Part shown: positions 8,988-17,323 of the stretch, in pieces
Layout of the letters: each line of letters starts with the position of its first letter
Numbering within the stretch: the first letter of the stretch is position 1
Origin: Euzebyella marina
Lineage (GTDB): Bacteria; Bacteroidota; Bacteroidia; Flavobacteriales; Flavobacteriaceae
Reading direction: 5' to 3'
Assembly (NCBI RefSeq): GCF_014855515.1
Contig: NZ_JACYFK010000001.1
Span: 806,001-870,000, forward strand
DNA length: 64,000 nt
Translations under genes and position numbers: made by a program
The notes under the pieces: generated by a model
The model's database searches: none
What the model saw: the letters and a program-made list of their open reading frames with translations, nothing else
Told to the model about the DNA's origin: nothing

Positions 8988-10340
8988 ATGAGCCTTTTAA
9001 AGGTAATTTCAGGAAGGTACTTAAGGTTTAAGCTAGGTCTGAGTCCGCAGCAAAACCTCTTTTATGGCTTTTTGAGTTATGTCGTCTTTGGCACGCTCTT
9101 CTTGTGCATACCTTGGCTTCAAAAAGTGCCCGTGTCATTTCTTGACAACTTGTTTGTTGCTACCTCTGCAGTTTCTACAACGGGTCTCGCAACGGTATCG
9201 GTCATCCATTCTTATAATTTTTTTGGCCAACTGGTCATTTTGGGCTTGATCCAACTTGGGGGCATAGGGTATCTTACCTTTACCACCTTTATGATTCTTT
9301 CCACCTCTAGAAAGATGACCCGATGGCATCAAAATATTCTTAAGACGGAATTTACACTTCCCAGAACTATCCAGATAAGTGATTTTCTTAAGTCGGTCAT
9401 CTTTTTTACCTTGATAATGGAAGCTATCGGAACGGTTCTCTACTATATTTCTTTCAATCCCTTAGGCCTAGGTTTCTGGCAGACCTTCTGGAATGCACTT
9501 TTTCACAGTATAAGCGCTTTTTGCACCGCCGGTTTTAGTCTTTTTGAATCGGGTTTAACCACTTATACCGACCATTTACTGGTCAATAGCACCACTTCTT
9601 TCTTAGCGATTGCTGGTTCTTTAGGGTTTATCGTAGTTACCGATTTCGTGCTTTTTCTTAAGGAAAAAAACCATCAGCTCAGCTTTACGACCAAAATTAT
9701 TCTCATGGGATCTTTGACCTTACTGACCATGGGCTTTCTCTTTTTCTACATCTACGAACCGACCATTAGTGAGTTGAATGGTAGCGAACGTATTTGGGCG
9801 GCATTCTTCCAAAGTATGTCTGCCATGACCACCGTGGGTTTCAACACGGTTGATTATGGGGCTTTTGTACTTCCCATGCTTTTAGTGACCATATTTCTGA
9901 TGTACGTGGGTGCATCTCCTTCCGGTACGGCCGGAGGTATGAAAATAACCACCCTGACAGCAGTGATCGCCATTATGAAAAGTAGGCTTCGAAACCATAC
10001 TAGAATTACGTTCTTCGGTAGGGCCATACCTTACGAACGATTGTACGTAGCCACCTCCTCTTTTATTTTTTACACTAGTATAATTGCTCTAGGAACCTTT
10101 GCACTCTCATTCATTGAAGATTTTAGATTTGAAGACTTGTTATTTGAAGTCGCCTCGGCCTTAGGAACCGTGGGGCTCAGCACAGGTATTACGGGTGATT
10201 TGGGCAGCTTAGGTAAGCTTATTATCATCGTTCTTATGTTTATCGGTCGGTTAGGGGTACTTACTTTTGGTCTTGCCCTTTGGGCAAAACAGCTGCAAAC
10301 CGATGAAAAAAAGGCTTTAAGAGACGATATTGCCGTTTAA
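8988..10340 (+). CDS. trkH: TrkH/KtrB-family potassium uptake membrane subunit
   Basis: 450 residues with about eight to ten hydrophobic segments. Four selectivity-filter-like repeats of the Trk/Ktr superfamily are visible: SAVSTTGLATV, SAFCTAGFSLF, SAMTTVGFNTV and ALGTVGLSTG. SPSGTAGGMKITT, between repeats three and four, is another family hallmark. The protein should import K+ through the inner membrane. The cytosolic RCK/TrkA partner is not adjacent, so regulation must come from elsewhere. Its place inside the heme cluster, 17 bp after hemE and one base before the next gene, suggests cotranscription without an obvious functional link. Confidence 0.92.
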   Translation: MSLLKVISGRYLRFKLGLSPQQNLFYGFLSYVVFGTLFLCIPWLQKVPVSFLDNLFVATSAVSTTGLATVSVIHSYNFFGQLVILGLIQLGGIGYLTFTTFMILSTSRKMTRWHQNILKTEFTLPRTIQISDFLKSVIFFTLIMEAIGTVLYYISFNPLGLGFWQTFWNALFHSISAFCTAGFSLFESGLTTYTDHLLVNSTTSFLAIAGSLGFIVVTDFVLFLKEKNHQLSFTTKIILMGSLTLLTMGFLFFYIYEPTISELNGSERIWAAFFQSMSAMTTVGFNTVDYGAFVLPMLLVTIFLMYVGASPSGTAGGMKITTLTAVIAIMKSRLRNHTRITFFGRAIPYERLYVATSSFIFYTSIIALGTFALSFIEDFRFEDLLFEVASALGTVGLSTGITGDLGSLGKLIIIVLMFIGRLGVLTFGLALWAKQLQTDEKKALRDDIAV

Positions 10341-10341
10341 T

Positions 10342-10881
10342 ATGAACCACAAAAACCTTGGCTTTTTATTAGATCAACTCTCTGCCGATGATGCAGCGGC
10401 ACTATCACGACTTATGGTGAAGAATAGTGAGAGGTTTGAAAGGTTTTTTCCAATGACATTGGCCCAAAACTTAACAGAAGAGGCTTCAAAAGCATTTATT
10501 TTGCTGAAAAACGTTGAATTCGACTATCAATCTGAATTCACTTTTGCCATCAGGGAGCAAGAGACTAAATCGGTAATTGGGCTGGTCATTCTGAAAAATA
10601 TCGACAGAGACCTTTGGCAAGGTGAGCTCGCTTATTGTATTGATAGTGAATATGAAGGCAGGGGTTGGACGAGCCAAGCCATCAAGCAAACGGTAAACTT
10701 TGCTTTTACGAAGGTCGGACTCAAAACCTTGCAAATAATTGTTCATCATACGAATAAGGCCAGCATCGGGGTAGCCATGAATTGTGGTTTTAGTTACGTA
10801 AAGATTCTCAAAGAGGCTCATACTCCGCCAAATGAAAATGCATTGGATATGATGTTATTCGAACTCTACGCTAATCGATGA
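10342..10881 (+). CDS. GNAT-family N-acetyltransferase (RimJ/RimL type)
   Basis: 179 residues from the ATG at 10342; a TTG 12 bases upstream would lengthen it by four but lies inside trkH, so the ATG is preferred. The acetyl-CoA-binding loop EGRGWTSQA (motif A) and the following helix, plus NCGFSYVKIL near the end, place it with RimJ/RimL-like acetyltransferases. Substrate unknown. It overlaps the next membrane protein gene by ATGA and sits in the translationally coupled block between trkH and hemF. Confidence 0.85.
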   Translation: MNHKNLGFLLDQLSADDAAALSRLMVKNSERFERFFPMTLAQNLTEEASKAFILLKNVEFDYQSEFTFAIREQETKSVIGLVILKNIDRDLWQGELAYCIDSEYEGRGWTSQAIKQTVNFAFTKVGLKTLQIIVHHTNKASIGVAMNCGFSYVKILKEAHTPPNENALDMMLFELYANR

Positions 10882-11516
10882 TGAGGATTATTGAAAGATA
10901 CGATAGGCAGTTTGAATATGCCGGTGTACTAATGGATGTAGTCATCGCCTATCAATTTTTCTCTATTTGGCATCACCCGACTATGGATGACCTTCCTCAG
11001 TTGGGCACCCTTTCTTTACTCATGATATTTGAGTTCATCATGGTACATTCAGGGGTCTTTATGGCCGTTATGCCCAAAAAAATATCTCTTTTTGTACTCA
11101 TACCTTTCTATGGCGTCTTTGCTTGGGCTATGAATAATGCCCTAGACGACAATACGGTCATGTACATTTATCTCATGGTTGTTTTCAACCGAATGCGATT
11201 TGCCTTTTCAGATGTTTCTATAGAAATTAGAAACAGGGCTTTTTATAAGTCGGTGATGGCAGCTATGATGTACTTTTTTATGATTTTTATCTTTGTTTTC
11301 GGCGCTGATTATATTCCGAAGCTAGGCCTTACCGAAGAATTTATACGTTTAAGCGGCTATGGTAAAGATTTAAAGTATGAAGGCGCATTTGTCGACCTGC
11401 CCCACTCCGCTATGGCATTTGGCGTGTTCTACTATTGCGGTCTGGCCCTTATCGAGGCTTTACTTTTAAAGCGTACTTTTGCCCCTAAAACAAGCTCAAA
11501 GTCGATAACTTCATGA
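10878..11516 (+). CDS. Integral membrane protein, unknown function
   Basis: 212 residues with about five to six hydrophobic helices, for example LSLLMIFEFIMVHSGVFMAV, ISLFVLIPFYGVFAWAM and AAMMYFFMIFIFVFGADYI. No catalytic motif is recognised. It begins with two consecutive ATG codons overlapping the GNAT gene and ends overlapping the hemF ATG, so it is translated with the heme genes. A role in porphyrin precursor handling is possible by context only. Confidence 0.75.
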   Translation: MMRIIERYDRQFEYAGVLMDVVIAYQFFSIWHHPTMDDLPQLGTLSLLMIFEFIMVHSGVFMAVMPKKISLFVLIPFYGVFAWAMNNALDDNTVMYIYLMVVFNRMRFAFSDVSIEIRNRAFYKSVMAAMMYFFMIFIFVFGADYIPKLGLTEEFIRLSGYGKDLKYEGAFVDLPHSAMAFGVFYYCGLALIEALLLKRTFAPKTSSKSITS

Positions 11517-12415
11517 AAGAAACGTTTTTCAACTACATTCAAAATCTTCAAGATACCATTACCTCGAAATTAGAGGAGGTTGATGGCGTTGGCAAATTTC
11601 ATGAAGATCAATGGATTCGAGAAGAAGGCGGCGGTGGTCGCACCAGGGTCATTGAAGATGGAGAGGTATTTGAAAAGGGCGGTGTCAACATTTCAAAAGT
11701 TCACGGCAAGCTACCTGATAGCATGCAAAAATATTTTGGGGTAAAAGATGCCGATTTCTTTGCCTGCGGATTGAGTTTGGTATTGCACCCCAAGAATCCC
11801 ATGGTACCAACGGTTCACGCAAATTGGCGTTATTTTGAGATGTACGATCAAAATGGGGACATTGTAGATCAATGGTTCGGAGGCGGTCAAGATCTTACGC
11901 CCTATTATCTTTTTGAAGAGGATGCTCGGCATTTTCATGAAGTCTGCAAGCAGGTATGCGATGCGCATCAACCAGAATTCTATTCCACCTACAAGAAGAA
12001 ATGTGACGAATATTTCTGGAATGCCCATAGAAACGAGGCCCGTGGGGTTGGCGGACTCTTTTTCGACTACTGTAAAGCACAGGAGGATTTTACTATGGAG
12101 GACTGGTACAACTTTGTTACCGGTGTAGGTAATAGCTTTTTAAACTCCTACATACCAATCGTTATAAAACGAAAAGATTTGCACTACACCAAAGAGCAGC
12201 GTGATTGGCAAGAAATACGTAGAGGACGCTATGTAGAATTCAATCTAGTACACGACAAGGGTACGCTTTTCGGCCTTAGAACCAATGGGAGAATAGAAAG
12301 CATTCTGATGAGTTTGCCACCTCATGTGCAGTGGAGGTATGACCATCACCCAACGAAGGACAGTGAAGAAGAAAAGTTGTTGCAAGTTCTCCAAAACCCT
12401 CAAGAGTGGGCATAA
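11513..12415 (+). CDS. hemF: Oxygen-dependent coproporphyrinogen III oxidase
   Basis: 300 residues, normal for HemF. It decarboxylates two propionates of coproporphyrinogen III to vinyl groups using O2. Hallmarks are GGGGRTRVIEDG, FEKGGVNISKVHG, FFACGLSLVLHPKNP, the TVHANWRYFE segment, WFGGGQDLTPYY, RGVGGLFFDY and the C-terminal GRIESILMSLPPHVQW. Use of the O2-dependent enzyme points to aerobic heme synthesis. The ATG overlaps the preceding stop by four bases, and the last ten bases are shared with the following lipoprotein gene. Confidence 0.97.
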   Translation: MKETFFNYIQNLQDTITSKLEEVDGVGKFHEDQWIREEGGGGRTRVIEDGEVFEKGGVNISKVHGKLPDSMQKYFGVKDADFFACGLSLVLHPKNPMVPTVHANWRYFEMYDQNGDIVDQWFGGGQDLTPYYLFEEDARHFHEVCKQVCDAHQPEFYSTYKKKCDEYFWNAHRNEARGVGGLFFDYCKAQEDFTMEDWYNFVTGVGNSFLNSYIPIVIKRKDLHYTKEQRDWQEIRRGRYVEFNLVHDKGTLFGLRTNGRIESILMSLPPHVQWRYDHHPTKDSEEEKLLQVLQNPQEWA

Positions 12416-13008
12416 AGTGCAAATATGTCTTTTGCCTACTTGCTGTGGCATACATATTTTCATGTAAAAAGAAGACGGCCAAAAGTGATATTGAAATTGT
12501 GTTTACCCAAGACACACTACAAATCCCTTATACGTATTGGTGGGATGAAGCCGGACCCTTTATTGGTTATTGCGGCGAACCCTACAGCTTGGTCTTTACC
12601 GGGGTTCTTACACATCTCGAAGCTGCAGATGAAAAGGCAGGTCCGCTTTATACCTCTCAAAAAGGAGTCATTCAACTTGAAAAGGTACTTTACATAAATG
12701 ACGAAATTGAAGGTAAGTATGCATCCCAGCGCTATGTAACTATGGACAGTTTTCATCAACTAGACCTGAAAGTTAGTGATAAGGTTCTCGTTTTTTGCTA
12801 TGACTATGAAAACAAAGTCACCATACCAGGGGACAAATCGATTATTAAGATAGGAGATTATGACCATCCTTTGGTCGAGTCGACAAAAGAGTACATAGAT
12901 TCAGGACAGAATGTACTTGAAATCAAAAAAGATTCGGCACTTTGGGCAGCATATGGTTATTGCGACTCCTTTAAAAGAATACTTAGGTGCAAAGAAGACT
13001 CTCCATAG
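12406..13008 (+). CDS. Small lipoprotein, unknown function
   Basis: 200 residues from a GTG that overlaps the end of hemF; no in-frame ATG offers a better start. The leader ends in the lipobox IFSC followed by KKKTAKSD, so export and lipidation are likely. The mature part contains several Cys and an FIGYCGEPYSLVF segment, but I recognise no family. The overlap implies translational coupling to hemF. Function unknown. Confidence 0.7.
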   Translation: MGIKCKYVFCLLAVAYIFSCKKKTAKSDIEIVFTQDTLQIPYTYWWDEAGPFIGYCGEPYSLVFTGVLTHLEAADEKAGPLYTSQKGVIQLEKVLYINDEIEGKYASQRYVTMDSFHQLDLKVSDKVLVFCYDYENKVTIPGDKSIIKIGDYDHPLVESTKEYIDSGQNVLEIKKDSALWAAYGYCDSFKRILRCKEDSP

Positions 13009-13038
13009 GTTTATTGCTTCACTTTTAGCCCTTAAAAC

Positions 13039-13069
13039 TTTGATATTACCGACAGTCAGGGTAATTTTC
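13039..13069 (+). promoter_or_regulatory. Putative hemB promoter
   Basis: TTTG (13039-13042), 19 bp, then TAATTTTC (13062-13069): a near-match to the Bacteroidota -33/-7 consensus with good spacing, 35 bp before the hemB ATG. Confidence 0.45.
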
Positions 13070-13104
13070 GAATCCTAAAAATAGCTTTTTTAAAATACCA
13101 ATAT

Positions 13105-14094
13105 ATGTACCCACTTCGAAGAAATCGCAGATTAAGAGTATCGGAAAGCATGCGTCATTTAGTGCGCGAAACCGTTTTGTCTCCCAATGACTTTTTGGTG
13201 CCCCTTTTTGTGGTTGAAGGTAAAAACATAAAGGAAGAAATAGCTTCGATGCCCGATTATTATCGTTTGAGCTTAGATAACTTGGCAATAGAAGTGAAGG
13301 AATTATGGGGAATGGGGTTAAAGTCCGTTTTACTTTTCGTAAAAGTGGCCGATGATTTAAAAGATAATAAAGGAACAGAAGCCTTGAATCCCAACGGGCT
13401 TATGCAAAGAGCCATTAAAACCGTAAAAGATGTATGCCCTGAAATGTTGGTAATGACCGATGTAGCTTTAGACCCCTTTTCATCTTTCGGACATGATGGA
13501 ATTATTGAAAACGGCAGAGTTTTGAATGACAAAACTTCTGAGGTTTTAGCTGAAATGAGCGTCTCCCACGCCGAAGCCGGTGCCGATGTGGTGGCCCCGA
13601 GCGATATGATGGATGGTCGTATTTTGACTATTCGAGAGGCTCTTGAAGACGAGGGCTTTTATAATACGGCCATTATGAGTTACAGCGCTAAATATGCAAG
13701 TGCCTTTTACGGTCCTTTTAGGGATGCGCTTGACTCGGCTCCCGTTGATATTCAAGATATTCCGAAGGATAAAAAGACTTATCAAATGGATTATGCCAAT
13801 CGGTACGAAGCCATTAAGGAAACCGAAATGGATATTGATGAGGGGGCAGATATTGTTATGGTCAAACCAGGGCTTTGTTATCTAGATATCGTAAGGGAAA
13901 TTCGAAACGACGTTGATGTTCCTGTAGCTGTTTACCAAGTTTCTGGTGAGTACGCCATGCTAAAGGCCGCTGCAGAAAAAGGGTGGCTAGACCATGATGC
14001 CGTTATGTTAGAACAACTCTATGCCATCAAAAGAGCCGGTGCCAATATTATCGCCTCGTATTTTGCCAAAGATGCGGTGAAACTGCTAAGCTAA
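13105..14094 (+). CDS. hemB: Porphobilinogen synthase (5-aminolevulinate dehydratase), Zn-independent type
   Basis: 329 residues. It condenses two 5-aminolevulinate molecules to porphobilinogen. The two active-site lysines lie in MSYSAKYASAFYGPFRDA and IVMVKPGLCYLDI. The metal loop reads DVALDPFSSFGHDG; Asp/Ala/Asp replace the Cys-rich zinc site (DVCLCxY...C) of the human and E. coli enzymes, which matches the Mg-stimulated, zinc-free class described for Pseudomonas. It has its own putative promoter, 96 bp after the lipoprotein gene, and probably carries the serine hydrolase gene 28 bp downstream. Confidence 0.96.
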   Translation: MYPLRRNRRLRVSESMRHLVRETVLSPNDFLVPLFVVEGKNIKEEIASMPDYYRLSLDNLAIEVKELWGMGLKSVLLFVKVADDLKDNKGTEALNPNGLMQRAIKTVKDVCPEMLVMTDVALDPFSSFGHDGIIENGRVLNDKTSEVLAEMSVSHAEAGADVVAPSDMMDGRILTIREALEDEGFYNTAIMSYSAKYASAFYGPFRDALDSAPVDIQDIPKDKKTYQMDYANRYEAIKETEMDIDEGADIVMVKPGLCYLDIVREIRNDVDVPVAVYQVSGEYAMLKAAAEKGWLDHDAVMLEQLYAIKRAGANIIASYFAKDAVKLLS

Positions 14095-14122
14095 ACCTTT
14101 ATACCAACCCAACCATCCACCA

Positions 14123-15430
14123 ATGAAAAAAAATATACTACTCGGAATAATACTTGTGTTCTATAGCGTTACTGGTCTTTCCCAGAATAGTGACGTATTA
14201 AGTTATGGCACTCCTGAAGAAGTGGGGCTCGATTCTGAACTGATTCACCAACGGGTGGATTCTATTATCACAAACGGAATCGAACAAGAGGCTTTTCCTG
14301 GGGCACAGGTGTTAGTCGCCAAAAACGGTAAAATCATTTTTCACGAAGCATATGGTTACCATACTTACAACAAAAACCAGCCCGTCAAAACCAATGATAT
14401 TTATGACCTAGCTTCGGTTACCAAGATTACGGCGGCATTACCGGCCGTCATGAAATTGGTAGATGAAGGAAAATTAGAACTTGACAAGCCCTTTAGTGAT
14501 TATTGGACCCGTTGGAAAAAAGAGGACAACAAGAAAGACATAACCCTAAGAGAAATTTTATCACATCAAGCGGGTCTAGTACCCTATATCATTTTCTTGA
14601 ACGAAGTGATAGATGACAAGGGCGGTATCAAGTCTAAATACATCCACCAGAACTCCAACAAAAGATTCTCCAATCAAGTTTATGATGACATTTTCATCAA
14701 AAACAACTTCAATAAAAAGATGTATCGTCTAATAGACAAATCTGAGGTGTCCACCGATAAAAAATATGTCTATTCCGGGTTGACCTTTCTCATTTTCCCA
14801 GAACTTATACAGCAAATCACCGACAGCTCATATGATTATTATCTAGAGAAAAACTTCTATTTACCACTAAATACCCCTACAATGGGCTTTACACCCAAAA
14901 AGAAAGGTTTCTCAAATGCCATTGTGCCCACGGAAGTTGACACCCTGTTTCGCCACACCCTCACCCAAGGTTGGGTACATGACGAAAATGCCTCACTCTT
15001 GGGCGGTGTATCGGGTAATGCCGGCCTTTTTGCCAAGGCTACCGATTTGGCCAAACTCATGCAGATGTACATGCAATACGGTGTTTATGATGGAAAAAGG
15101 TACTTTTCGGAAGCAACCGTGAAGGAATTCATCAAAGTGCAATATCCTGAAAATGATAACCGAAGAGGACTTGGTTTTGACAAGCCTCTGCTCAATAACT
15201 CCGAATTAAGTCTAGATGATGCTTATCCGGCCCCTGAAGTAGACAAAAGCAGTTTTGGTCACTCGGGCTTCACCGGAACGTTCGTTTGGGCCGACCCAGA
15301 AAACCAATTGGTATATATTTTTCTAAGCAATCGAGTAAATCCTTCAAGAGACCATCGAAACCTGTACAGTTTAAACATTCGCTCGGCGGTTCAACAAGTA
15401 TTCTATCAAGCCACTCTATCAACCGATTAA
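14123..15430 (+). CDS. Serine hydrolase, class C beta-lactamase family
   Basis: 435 residues with a signal peptide ending near VTGLSQ, so periplasmic or secreted. The catalytic SxxK is Ser98-Val-Thr-Lys101 in DLASVTKIT. The Tyr of the YxN-like box is in YVYSGLTF, and HSGFTGT provides the third motif. It resembles the beta-lactamase domain that Bacteroidota proteins often carry fused behind a GH3 beta-N-acetylglucosaminidase, here standing alone. An esterase or peptidase acting on cell-wall fragments is plausible; antibiotic resistance is not implied. Only 28 bp separate it from hemB. Confidence 0.88.
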   Translation: MKKNILLGIILVFYSVTGLSQNSDVLSYGTPEEVGLDSELIHQRVDSIITNGIEQEAFPGAQVLVAKNGKIIFHEAYGYHTYNKNQPVKTNDIYDLASVTKITAALPAVMKLVDEGKLELDKPFSDYWTRWKKEDNKKDITLREILSHQAGLVPYIIFLNEVIDDKGGIKSKYIHQNSNKRFSNQVYDDIFIKNNFNKKMYRLIDKSEVSTDKKYVYSGLTFLIFPELIQQITDSSYDYYLEKNFYLPLNTPTMGFTPKKKGFSNAIVPTEVDTLFRHTLTQGWVHDENASLLGGVSGNAGLFAKATDLAKLMQMYMQYGVYDGKRYFSEATVKEFIKVQYPENDNRRGLGFDKPLLNNSELSLDDAYPAPEVDKSSFGHSGFTGTFVWADPENQLVYIFLSNRVNPSRDHRNLYSLNIRSAVQQVFYQATLSTD

Positions 15431-15481
15431 GAGCATAAGGTTACATAAATATTGGTATCTTCGTCGGCAAACAATCTAACT

Positions 15482-16603
15482 ATGGGTCTGCTGATATTCT
15501 ACGCGCTAATATCCATTTTTTTCTCGTTTCTCTGCTCGGTACTCGAAGCGGTTCTATTAAGTATAACCCCTACGTTCATCAACGTTAAAAAGAAAGAGGG
15601 CAAGGCTTATGCATTAGAGCTTGAGCAGTTAAAGCAAGATGTTGATAAGCCTCTAATTGCCATTCTTACACTCAACACCGTGGCCCATACCGTGGGTGCG
15701 ATCTTGGTAGGTGTTCAGGCGAAAGCAGCCTATGCCCAAATGTATGGCAGCGCCCAAAGAACTGTTTTTGGTGTACCATTTACCGAAGATTTAATGGTAG
15801 GGGTGGTTTCTACCCTCATGACTATTTTGATTTTGGTGGCTTCTGAGATTATTCCGAAAACTATCGGCGCTACCTACTGGAAGTCGCTCGCCAATTTTAC
15901 CTCAAAGACCTTGAGAATAATGGTTCTGGCTCTAAAATACACTGGGTTGTTATGGTTATTACAGCTTTTCACCCGATTGGTGGGCGGTAAAGGGCACGAA
16001 GGCAGCGTATTGAGTCGAGAAGATTTTACGGCCATGACCGACATTGCGCAAGAAGAGGGCGTATTTGAGAAATCTGAATCGACTATCATAAAGAACTTAC
16101 TTCGCTTTGATGAAGTCTTTGTCAAAGATATTATGACACCACGGGCCGTTATGAAAATTGCTTCCGAAAAGAAAACGATTCGAGAGTTTTTTGAGGATAA
16201 CCCGAAAATGAGGTTTTCGAGAATACCCGTTTACGGGGAAAAAATGGACCATATTGATGGTTTTGTTCTTAAGGACAATATTCTGGAAGAAATGGTCAAC
16301 GAAAATGGCGACATTCCTCTTTCGGAAATAAAAAGGGAAATACTTGTTACCGAGAGAAGAACGCCTATACCCAAACTATTCGAGACCTTGATTGCCAAAA
16401 GAGAACACATTGCACTCGTAGTCGATGAATATGGTTCGGTAAGCGGTCTGGTCACTATGGAAGATGTTATAGAGACTCTTTTAGGTCTTGAAATTATGGA
16501 CGAAAGTGATAACGTGGCCGATTTGCAAGATTTGGCGCGAAAAAACTGGGAAAACAGGGCACAGCGTGCCGGAATTCTAGAGAGTAAGCTCAATAAAAAA
16601 TAA
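15482..16603 (+). CDS. CNNM/CorC-like membrane protein (DUF21 plus CBS pair)
   Basis: 373 residues from the ATG at 15482; a TTG 30 bases upstream is less likely because the hydrophobic N-terminus starts at MGLLIFYALIS. Residues 1-180 hold three to four membrane helices of the DUF21 (CNNM transmembrane) domain, and 200-330 hold two CBS domains (VKDIMTPRAVM; HIALVVDEYGSVSGLVTMEDV). The C-terminal CorC_HlyC domain common in longer relatives is absent. Relatives function in Mg2+/Co2+ efflux. One base separates it from ogt. Confidence 0.9.
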   Translation: MGLLIFYALISIFFSFLCSVLEAVLLSITPTFINVKKKEGKAYALELEQLKQDVDKPLIAILTLNTVAHTVGAILVGVQAKAAYAQMYGSAQRTVFGVPFTEDLMVGVVSTLMTILILVASEIIPKTIGATYWKSLANFTSKTLRIMVLALKYTGLLWLLQLFTRLVGGKGHEGSVLSREDFTAMTDIAQEEGVFEKSESTIIKNLLRFDEVFVKDIMTPRAVMKIASEKKTIREFFEDNPKMRFSRIPVYGEKMDHIDGFVLKDNILEEMVNENGDIPLSEIKREILVTERRTPIPKLFETLIAKREHIALVVDEYGSVSGLVTMEDVIETLLGLEIMDESDNVADLQDLARKNWENRAQRAGILESKLNKK

Positions 16604-16604
16604 C

Positions 16605-17078
16605 GTGGATACGGCCTACATAGCAACTCCTTTAGGGCCTGCGAAACTAGAAGGTGACGGAAACGGAATTTCTTCAATAACGGTGCTTGATGAAGAGGTT
16701 TCTCCTACAGGTATCTTGCCCGACTCTTTGAAGGAGGCCGCCAATCAGCTAAATGAATATTTTAATGGTGACCGCTATCAATTCAGCCTACTTTTGAACC
16801 CCAAAGGAACAGATTTTCAAAAGAAAGTGTGGAATGCATTGGTCGAAATCCCTTTTGGAAAAACGGTATCCTATCTCGATCTTTCAAAAGAACTTGGTGA
16901 TGTAAAAGCGATTAGGGCCGTTGCCTCCGCCAACGGAAAAAACCCATTGTGGATTGTCGTTCCTTGCCACCGGGTTATTGGCAGCGATGGTTCATTGACC
17001 GGTTACGCCGGGGGTCTACATCGAAAAAAGTGGCTTTTAGAGCATGAGAGCCCGGTTAAACAACAAAGTCTGTTTTAA
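16605..17078 (+). CDS. ogt: Methylated-DNA-protein-cysteine methyltransferase
   Basis: 157 residues from a GTG one base after the CNNM stop. The suicidal alkyl-acceptor is Cys121 in IVVPCHRVIGSDG, and GSLTGYAGGLHRKKWLL completes the active-site region. FGKTVSYLDLSKELG and RAVASANGKNP match the DNA-binding HTH. It repairs O6-alkylguanine directly. It looks translationally linked to the upstream gene. A small hairpin with a T-run follows at 17086. Confidence 0.95.
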   Translation: MDTAYIATPLGPAKLEGDGNGISSITVLDEEVSPTGILPDSLKEAANQLNEYFNGDRYQFSLLLNPKGTDFQKKVWNALVEIPFGKTVSYLDLSKELGDVKAIRAVASANGKNPLWIVVPCHRVIGSDGSLTGYAGGLHRKKWLLEHESPVKQQSLF

Positions 17079-17085
17079 AATTTAC

Positions 17086-17103
17086 AGACTGTACGGTCTT
17101 TTT
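17086..17103 (+). terminator. Terminator after ogt
   Basis: AGACTGTACGGTCT folds on itself and is followed by TTTTC, eight bases after the ogt stop. Confidence 0.45.
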
Positions 17104-17200
17104 CTTGAATAATCCTTCCCCCAGAATGACAATAATGCCTATTCGCAGATAGAAACTATCCGTTCATAGAGGTTATAAAAAATCTATTTTGCTTGATACC

Positions 17201-17216
17201 AACCGATGAGTCGGTT
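17201..17216. other. Short hairpin upstream of the DUF4153 gene
   Basis: AACCGA, loop TGAG, TCGGTT, followed by TTCACC. It could be a second terminator or a protein site. Otherwise the 245-bp gap (17079-17323) holds only the putative promoter at 17294. Confidence 0.3.
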
Positions 17217-17293
17217 TTCACCTATATCATAGTGTTTATCGACACTTGACAGAAATCACTATTTTCAGGGATTAAAATAGCTCCGTTTAAGTA

Positions 17294-17301
17294 TACATTT
17301 G
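17294..17301 (+). promoter_or_regulatory. Putative -7 element of the DUF4153 gene
   Basis: TACATTTG matches TAnnTTTG exactly, 22 bp before the ATG at 17324. Confidence 0.4.
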
Positions 17302-17323
17302 TTTGAATGTTAATACCACTTTC

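Noticed and set aside
14123-15430. Antibiotic-resistance beta-lactamase
   Set aside because: The family includes many esterases and peptidases; the context and GH3-associated-type sequence do not support a resistance role.
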